A DNA stretch of 64,000 nucleotides from Phyllostachys edulis (Eukaryota; Streptophyta; Magnoliopsida; Poales; Poaceae), in the NCBI GenBank assembly GCA_036346405.1, contig CM070563.1:28271600-28335599 (forward strand). The letters are read 5' to 3'. The position numbers and the translations under genes are program-made. The notes below the pieces were generated by a model. It saw only the letters and a list, made by a program, of their open reading frames with translations, had not been told where the DNA came from and searched no databases. How positions within the stretch are numbered: the first letter of the stretch is position 1; each line of letters opens with the position of its first letter. Shown piece after piece: positions 56,873-64,000 of the stretch.

Positions 56873-57545
56873 ATTTAGATCTAGACCGTTAAGACCTCCC
56901 CTTTGGAGATCTTGGCCGTCAGGACCTCCTTTGTTTACATCTTGACCGTTAAGACCTCCCCTTTGGAGATCTTAGCCATCAGGACCTCCCTTGTTTAGAT
57001 CTTGACCGTTAAGACCTCCCTTTGGAGATATTAGCCGTCAGGACCTCCTTTGTTAGATTTGACCGTTAAGACCTCCCCTTTGGAGATCTTAACCGTTCAG
57101 ACCTCTCCTTTGTTAGATCTGACCGTTAGGACCTCCCCTTTGGAGATCTTAACCATTCAAACCTCCCCTTTGTTAGATCAGACCGTTAGAACCTCCCCTT
57201 TGGAGATCTTAACCATTCAGACCTCCCCTTTGAGGATCTGACCGTCAGGACCTCCCCTTTGAGGATCTGGCCGTCAGGACCTCCCCCTTGAGGATCTGGC
57301 CGTCAGGACCTCCCCCTTGTGGATCTGACCGTTAGGACCTCCCCCTTGAGGATCTGACCGTTAGGACCTCCCCGTTGTGGATCTGACCGTCAGGACCTCC
57401 CCCTTGAGGATTTGACCGTCAGGACCTCCCCCTTGTGGATCTGACCGTCAGGACCTCCCCTTGAGGATCTTACCGTCAGGACCCCCCCTGTTGATCTGAC
57501 CGTCAGGACCTCCCCTCTGTGGATCTGACCATCAGGACCTCCCCT
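56873..57545 (+). repeat. Minisatellite in the G3 LTR U3, about 22 units of ~30 bp
   Basis: Unit consensus close to GATCTGACCGTCAGGACCTC then CCCTTGAG. Units alternate in type at the left (GATCTTGACCGTTAAGACCT / GGAGATCTTAGCCGTCAGGA) and grow more uniform at the right. The array ends about 270 bp upstream of the TATA box. GGACCTCC words go on at 57885-57960 and 60990-61190. Confidence 0.93.
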
Positions 57546-59305
57546 GATCTCTGCGTGATCTCCTCTAGGTCTCCGTAGGACCTTCCCTTGAGCTTTGACT
57601 GGTCCCATTTGTCAGTCACGCCTGATTTCTTTATCCTTTGACCATGTCCTTTGCACCTAGAAGTCCTCAAAGCATTTAATGTCTATTGTGTCGCATTAAA
57701 TGCTACTACCTTTTGGCAGTACCGGGCTATCTTTTGTCTCATCCATTACCTGCTCCTATCATTTCTTCACCATCTCTTGAACACGTTTACCCTTGGAAAT
57801 CTGGGCAACTCTGGCTATATAAGCTTGGGTAGCCCTTCCTCTTCACCCTTTTGCTCATTTCCACTCTCTGGCTCAACCGACCAATGTCTTGGACCTCCCT
57901 CCAAGCTCTCTAGACCTCCTCCCTTAAGCTTCGGACCTCCTCCAACAAACTCCTTGGACCTCCAGATCACCTAGCTTCTCTGTTGGTTTTATTTTGGAGT
58001 TTCATTGAAGTTTCTTTGGATCTTATTTGAGTTCTATTTGAGTTATTTTGTTTTCCCACCGTGTAGATTGCGCAAGCACCGAAGGGCAAGAGTTCTTTGA
58101 GGAAGAAGAAGACACTCAAGCCTTTGAGCAAGGCAAGTTACACCCTTGACCATGTTGCACCCATTACTTCAAATTACTATGTTCTGTTTCAAAGGTTTGT
58201 GCATGCTTACTTTACATACTTATTTCAATACCTATCTTTAAAGCTCATAGTTATGCCCAAATCCTTTGTATGGCCAATCTTGACATTGAACCAAACATGT
58301 TGTCCCCCTAGTAAAAAATCTGGTTGATGCAATAGTGTGAACCAGGACCTCTTGAAAAATGTATGCTTAGTCATGCTTAGACCAAAACCTTGTTTTGCGA
58401 AGTTTTTCTGCCAAAAGACCAATGTTGTCTAAATGTCTTAGTCCATGACATTGGGTTGTCGTGGTGATTTTGCAAATGTTTTGAAAAGCAAAGAAAATGG
58501 AAAATGGTTTAGACTTGGGCGGATTAGTTTGATTGGTTGGTGCATGTCCATGCACGGGCTCATCCTAAGTAGGGTTGAGGCCCAGGGTCTTGTGGTAGCC
58601 GCCCAAGCCAGTTAATGACCGGTTTGCGAGCTGCATCTTGCTAGCCACCATCGTGCAACCACTTGTCCTGTGTGGGCGGGACCTGACCGACTAATTTGCA
58701 AAGTTCCATCGTAGTTGATCCTATTTGTACATAGGCGGTCTTTCATGGCCATTTGTTTTGACAAAGTCTTTCATGACTATTGTTCCCATCTGGCTCAAGA
58801 GGGGGCCCTGGGGAAGGGCGAAACCTTAGAGTGGATGGACTGCGGTGGAACGATGCATTGTAAAAGCCTTGTCATGTGCTCTAGACCTCTCACCAAAGGG
58901 AGTGTGAGGTGGTGTTGACTAATGCCAAATAAACTAGAGAAAACATGTCTTGTGGGTAAAGCTGTACACCTCTGCAGAGTGTAAAACTATTCGAATAGCC
59001 GTGTCCACGGTCATGGACATGATAGAAAAGCCACTCAAAGTTAGCTCTTGGTTTTGTTTTAAAAAGGTTTGTGAAATTGGTTTTGGATCGCTATCCAAAT
59101 GGGTATTGGGCGGGTAGCCTTGTGATAGGAGGGTATCCTTCACACTTTGTTGATGAATGTTATCCAACTGTAAAATTAAAGCTTTGCAAATGAATTTTAA
59201 TTATTAGTATCTGCCTTGGAACTTAGTATTGGTATTTGAAATAAACTTGGCTTTATACAAATCAACCATATTAAGCCTTCCTTTGACATATCCACTTATG
59301 CATGT

Positions 59306-60646
59306 CACTACTACAGAAAAGGTAATCACAGACGGTTCAAAATCGTCATCACGGACGGTTTTTTGAACCGTCTGAGTTTATGGGTCGATGATACTACGAG
59401 GTCATCACGCACGGTTTTTGAACCGCTTAGAAAAAGCTACAGACGATTCTAAACAATAACCGTCAGTGATAGTCTATTTTCACGAGCTCAACAAGAACCG
59501 CTCGTGATAAACAATTATCACGCAGCGGTTCTTGTTCGTAACGTGCTCAGGAAAATAGACTATCACAGATGGTTATTGTTTAGAACCGTCTGTGATAGTA
59601 TTTTCTATTGCAAAAAAAAAATCAAATTCTGAAACTTCGAAGGCCGTTTTGAGGCCCTAAACGACCGTTTTTGGGGTTTTTACTTTTTCGAGACCTCGCA
59701 AAGAGAATTTGACTATGGATTTTCGGATTGAGCTTTTCGTTAGCTTTCCAACGAGCCAAAGAACGCCGCAATCCGAGTTCGTATGCAAAAGTTATGGTTG
59801 TTTTACCAAGCAATGCGTGAAAACGAGTCCGGGATGAAGAGGCGGACGATGGCCTGGTACTCGGAGTCAAGGATGCCGAGGTGCTCGTTGTCGATGTCCG
59901 CAATCTAATCTTGGTCTATTCATTCACAAGAAAACCACGGTCACAATTGAGAGCACCAAAAGCAACAAGGCAAAGGGAGGCAACAAGCGATTGATCACTT
60001 ACTGGCATGTTGGATATCAACCAGGAAGAGAGGGGAGGGGATCAGATGGGGGATATCACCGGCAATGAAGGAAAGGCGGTGGCAGCATCAACGTGGTGTC
60101 ACAACCGGAGGCGAAGGAGCTCACGACGGTAGTCGGCAGTAGTCAGAGCTCGGCATGGGGAGGGTAGAGGGAGAGACTAGTGGAAGACAAGGCAGGGGTG
60201 GCTATAATATATAAGGATAGTACCAAAACATTTCGCCTCCCGTGCACGCGTCCAAAACATTTCGTCTCCCGCGCACGCGTCCAAAAATTTTCACCATCTC
60301 GCACTGCGAATCACAGATGGTTTCAAACAAAAACCATCTGTGTTGACCATAATATCACAGACGGTTCTTAACAAGAACCGTCTGTTCTTCACAGACGGTT
60401 CTTAACAAAAACCGTCTGTGATATTTAGTACTATCACGAGCGGTTCTTGTTGTAACCGCTCGTGATACTTCATGACGGTTTTCAACATGAACCATCTGTG
60501 ATATTACTTCTTCACAGACGGTTTTTAGCGCAGCTAGTAATATAGACGGTCGCTAAACTAAAACCGTCTGTAATTGTTTTTAATACAGACGGTTTTGGTC
60601 AACCGTCTGTAATGAGACGTCCAATATTAGCCTTTTTGTAGTAGTG
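59306..60646. mobile_element. CACTA element 4, in the G3 LTR
   Basis: The left end CACTACTACAGAAAAGG and right end CCTTTTTGTAGTAGTG match as inverted repeats. The 3-bp TSD is TGT (59303-59305, 60647-60649). ACAGACGGTT / AACCGTCTGT palindromes fill 59325-59605 and 60300-60620. The core differs from the other three: an AT-richer stretch with a short coding-like piece (59810-59914) and no PRP18 or H+-ATPase sequence. Confidence 0.93.
59810..59914 (-). pseudogene. Unidentified captured coding piece in CACTA-4
   Basis: Reading right to left after an AG acceptor at 59915-59916, an open GC3-rich frame gives IADIDNEHLGILDSEYQAIV and RLFIPDSF, then AT-rich sequence. The codon bias and the sudden composition change look like one exon of a host gene. 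I do not recognise the protein. Confidence 0.45.
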
Positions 60647-60970
60647 TGTCATTCTGTTATTTGATGGGTGTAACTTGCAAGCACGGTTATTGTGCTCATT
60701 CTTGCTTGATTTGATAAATTGAGCAGGAAAGGACTCCTTTGAAGATGATGAGGACCAGATCAATTAGGCCGCGCCCTCCAGCTAATTACCTATGGTGTAT
60801 TGGATGGACTTGGTTTTGCTTCCGTTGTGTATTTTGCTTTGTTTTCGTGGCTTGTAAGCAACTTTGTAATCAACTCCTTTGATGTTAATAAAGTCTTTTG
60901 TGGATGTATGTTATCACTTGTAATTGCTTTGAGAACTAGCCATTGATCCTTGGGACTAGTTCGGATTACA

Positions 60971-62640
60971 GGAGATTTAGGACTTCTCCAAGTCTCATGA
61001 CCTCCTCGGGTTGGTCTCTTGACTTCCCTCAGGTCTGGTCATGGTTCTTGGGGAGGTCCTGAGTCTCAAGACCTCCTCGGGTTAGTCCTCTGGACCTCCT
61101 GGGAGGCCTGGGAGGACTGCTCGAGAGATCATTTGGACCTCCTGGGAGGTCCTGGTGGACTCCCAGGGAGGTCTTGGAGGACCTCTCGGGATAGCCCCTG
61201 GCCGGGTTGCCACATGCCTCCTTTGATTACTTGAATGACATGAATCCTTTGTCACCCAAGCGTGGATAATTTTAGTTGGACATATTCGTATCACCAATAT
61301 GGGTATCGTATAGATGCTTAGTTCAGCTTAGTTACGATGGGTTCATTATCACATGTGTCATAATGATTAATCTTGACTTAATGATATATGGAATTATGGT
61401 GGTGAGCCACTCTTGTAAAAATTTGTGTACCACGATGGGGTGTGTCATTGGTCTTGGTTAAACAAAATAGTTTTCGCTCAGGTGAGTGGTTGGTGGATAG
61501 TGGTGGTGTTTCTACACGCTGTGGGTTTGTGGTATTCTCGCCTGAGTAACTTGTCAAGGACTTAATCTTGTGCACCATTGAACTGGGCCTTTCGTACAAC
61601 CACATGCCTGATGGGACGGGCCTAACCTAGTAGGTTGTTGAGTTTTGGCGTTTGACTACTCAGGTAGTATTTGGGTGGAGGTGTGTATCCTTTTCTAAGG
61701 CCACATCATGGGGCGTTCGCCGATCTCGTTTAACGTTGTACGTCAACCACGATGAGCTTTTGGATGACTGTAGGTACAACGGGAGAGTCAATTGTTGAGA
61801 TGAAACCTCTTAAAGGTTTTGTTATGATTGGTAATTGCTACACTGGTTATATCTTGTGGGTAAAGTGTACAACCTCTGCAGAGTGTAAATTGATATATTC
61901 GAATAGCCGCGTCCTCGGTTATGGACATGTCCGGGGATTTCACACGGGAGATAGAGTTTCTTTAAAATTAGTCGGAGTGTAAATGAGATGTTCACTTGTT
62001 GAATATAATGTTTGGTTGGTGAACAGAAAATTCACTTGGGGGTCTGTGTCGATTGGTGAATTGGAGATTCGCTTATCATTGGTTGGTTGGGAAGTGAATG
62101 GAAGTTCACTAGTTGTTTCAACGAAATTGTTTAATTATTTATTATTGTTTTCAACTACGCATTTAAATTTATTTATTGTATTTATCGTAAATGCTGCTTT
62201 CTGCAAAAGGACCATACAGCTAACCTTTGTCAGGCCGTGCATGAATACTATTTGCATACATTTCCCGTACGGCTTGCTGAGTGCTTTAAGTACTCACGGT
62301 TTATGCCTTTGTTGAATCAATTGAAGATTATCAAGCTGCTCAGGAGTTCTTTCAAAAGGAGGACTTTGAAGGTTTTGCGGATTAGGATGCGTTCTCCACT
62401 CGATTGCCTGTGGGCATGTTGATTGGCCTTTTCAAGAGTTTCGTTATGTTGCAAGAGTGTATTTGTTTCTTAAGCCCTGCGTGGCAAGTTAAGTAAACAT
62501 TGACCATAAGGTCCAATTATTATTATTATTTGTTACTCTGAGATCTTTTTAGTTAAATTGAATAAATGGATGGTATTTTATCACTGTTTCCTGTGTGAGC
62601 TAGCTACTGATCTGGGACTAGTTCAGAATACACAGAGGGT
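60971..62640 (+). mobile_element. Fragments of long gypsy LTRs
   Basis: 60971-61200 repeats GGACCTCCTGGGAGG and similar words. From about 61230 the sequence follows the 3' part of the G1-type LTR: CACATGCCTGATGGGACGGG (61599, compare 30950-30970 on the other strand), ACTACTCAGGTAGTA, CTCTGCAGAGTGTAAATTG (61876), and ends GGGACTAGTTCAGAATACAC near 62632. There is no coding region; the short frames show no domains. Confidence 0.65.
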
Positions 62641-63170
62641 TCCTGAGATGCATTTTAGGGTCCCGACACTTGTGCTCCTGCTCGATTGATTTGTCCCTCT
62701 GCTTACTACCTTTAGCCTTTATATAGCGTATGAAGAGGTGACAGTTCCTTCGGGTGAAGAGGCGCCTCAATGTTCCAAATGATGAACCACTTGATAGAGG
62801 TTGTTGATAGGGACGTGGCACCCCTACATCGCCAAATAGTTATTGTTAGAGACAGAGGTGATTCAGGCGGTTATTCATAGAGAATACCAGCGTATATTAA
62901 ATACCCCATGTGTTAAACATGATGTATAAGACTCTTTAACCAACCGAGCCTACATGTCTTATAGGCTCCATCAGTTATAGGATGGTCGTAGTCGACCAGG
63001 TTATGGAGAGACTTACGACCACAAGGTGCTCGTAGATAAGGATCACAACCTAGGGCTAGTCGTAGAAGATGCTTACGACTGGGGAGTGGTTATAGCAAGA
63101 CTTACAGCCACTCAATTAAGCTTCTCCCTTATATATAGTAAGGGTTATACTTGAGAATAACATAAAGATT
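62641..63170. mobile_element. Fragment of LTR family C
   Basis: It shares the CCTTTATATAGCGTATGA phrase and the AGGATGGTCGTAG / CTTACGAC words with 21738-22311. It breaks long-LTR DNA. Ends are not proved. Confidence 0.4.
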
Positions 63171-64000
63171 AATCTTAGAGTCAGGAACCTCCTGTAAAAA
63201 TTTTGGAATTTTTGGAGTTGTGAAACTCCATCTAAAAATTCCTCTAAGACTTACCCTTTTGTTTTCTAAAACCCAACCTTGCACTGATCCTCGGCCCTGG
63301 ACCCAAGCCGCTTGGTTGAACCCAACCATCTTCACGTTCGGACCTGGTCTGAATTAATGCAAAGCGTTTTGGACCACCCGATTTGTTATCAACCGTCCGG
63401 ATTGATTGGGCCGTTCGGACCGTCCGAACGAACACATGATCTGGAACGTTGAATTTCGATTGGACCGCCCGAACAAGCAAACACGCGCGAGCCGTTAGAT
63501 TTCAATCGGACCGTCCACTTCAGTTGTGCCGTTCGGACTGTCTGAACGAGCATCTTGATCAAGACCGTCCATTTTCAATTGGACTGCTCGAATGTTCCGA
63601 CCCGGGTCATTTGACTCAACCCAACCCGTTCGCTAAAAACACCGACCCAGCCACTTTGTTTGTTTCGCTGACTGGTGGGCCCCGCTTGCCTGGTCGTCTT
63701 CTCCACGCGGCCTACGCACCCATGCCAGCTCGCCATGCCGCCATGGTCGACCTCATCACCAACGGCCGCCCAGCCACCCAGCACCTGGTTTTTGTAGCGC
63801 ACCCATGGTTTGGCCGAGTTGACCGCGCTCGCCCATACCCCGGTCACCTCACCATCGTGGCAGGAACTCTTTTCTCGTGTTTCTCCGCCCCAGAGCCTAT
63901 AAAAGCTCCTAACTGGTTTCATTGTCTTCTTTTACATCATTTCCGAATTATCCTCACCTCCACCTCAATCTTCCACCAAAAGAAATCACAGAGAGCCCAA
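63171..64000 (+). mobile_element. Long gypsy LTR, continues past the window end
   Basis: Repeats of GGACCGTCC, CCGTTCGGAC and CCGAACGA (63340-63600) parallel 56590-56820 in the G3 LTR U3. A TATAAAAG box lies at 63898-63905, then leader-like CCTCACCTCCACCTCAATC. It is cut by the window end. The minus-strand frame at 63575-63922 lies wholly in this LTR. Confidence 0.65.

Larger units (their letters stand above)
56132..60970 (+). mobile_element. 3' LTR of G3, with a nested CACTA element
   Basis: It starts TGTAACACCCTGATTTTAGA 29 bp after the pol stop. A TATATAAG box lies at 57815-57822. It then holds the GAGCAAGGCAAGTTACACC block (58126) and GTGTCCACGGTCATGGAC block (59000), and the proposed end is GGACTAGTTCGGATTACA at 60970. 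Without CACTA-4 (59306-60646) it is about 3.5 kb. No 5' LTR partner or TSD is visible, so the 3' limit is inferred from the ACTAGTTC...ACA end shared with 62590-62630. Confidence 0.78.

Noticed and set aside
56873..57545. CRISPR-like array of ~30-bp repeats
   Set aside because: The repeats are directly adjacent without unique spacers, in a plant LTR; it is a minisatellite.

Overview
The window is a piece of a plant nuclear genome, almost certainly a grass (Poaceae). The signs are GC-rich, GC3-biased coding fragments set in AT-rich intergenic DNA, dense MITEs, hAT, Mutator-like and CACTA transposons with gene fragments inside, and chromovirus-type Ty3/Gypsy retrotransposons with very long LTRs. 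Only one ordinary host gene is visible: the 5' part of a CDF-type Dof transcription factor (minus strand, 1-1172). It resembles rice RDD1 but differs from the version I remember, so the species is probably a rice relative or another grass rather than cultivated rice.

Region by region: 1-1172 Dof gene (two exons, cut by the window start). 1173-5300 intergenic DNA with a tandem duplication, two MITEs and a 1.26 kb Pack-MULE-like element with ~100 bp TIRs. 5298-12455 a three-level nest: a hAT element carrying a broken transposase, a second hAT inside it, and a solo LTR inside that, each with its own target-site duplication (TSD). 13133-15041 a third hAT of another lineage. 15367-18990 MITEs, two foldback elements, a tandem duplication and a hairpin. 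20640-20916 a probable SINE. 20990-64000 is nearly all LTR retrotransposon DNA: long LTRs in both orientations, solo LTRs, one minus-strand gypsy element (gag-pol 33110-38600), a gag-only plus-strand derivative (43528-44440) and a plus-strand gypsy pol (52679-56102) with its 3' LTR.

Four related non-autonomous CACTA elements (33734-35046, 42185-43523, 51128-52330, 59306-60646) sit in the retrotransposon DNA. Three have exact 3-bp TSDs. Their ends are arrays of palindromes built on ACAGACGGTT/AACCGTCTGT. Their cores hold captured host gene pieces: a PRP18 splicing-factor fragment in one, and in two others a plasma-membrane H+-ATPase fragment (two exon pieces and the intron) fused to the end of the same PRP18 fragment. 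The fourth carries an unidentified coding-like piece. I regard this staged gene capture as the most interesting content of the window.

Nothing here forms an operon or pathway. Apart from the Dof gene, every coding stretch is transposon-derived and broken by stops, frameshifts, deletions or insertions. Most of the stops I could place are C-to-T changes at Gln codons (CAG/CAA to TAG/TAA), as expected of methylated, silenced repeats. LTR outer limits without a TSD are approximate.
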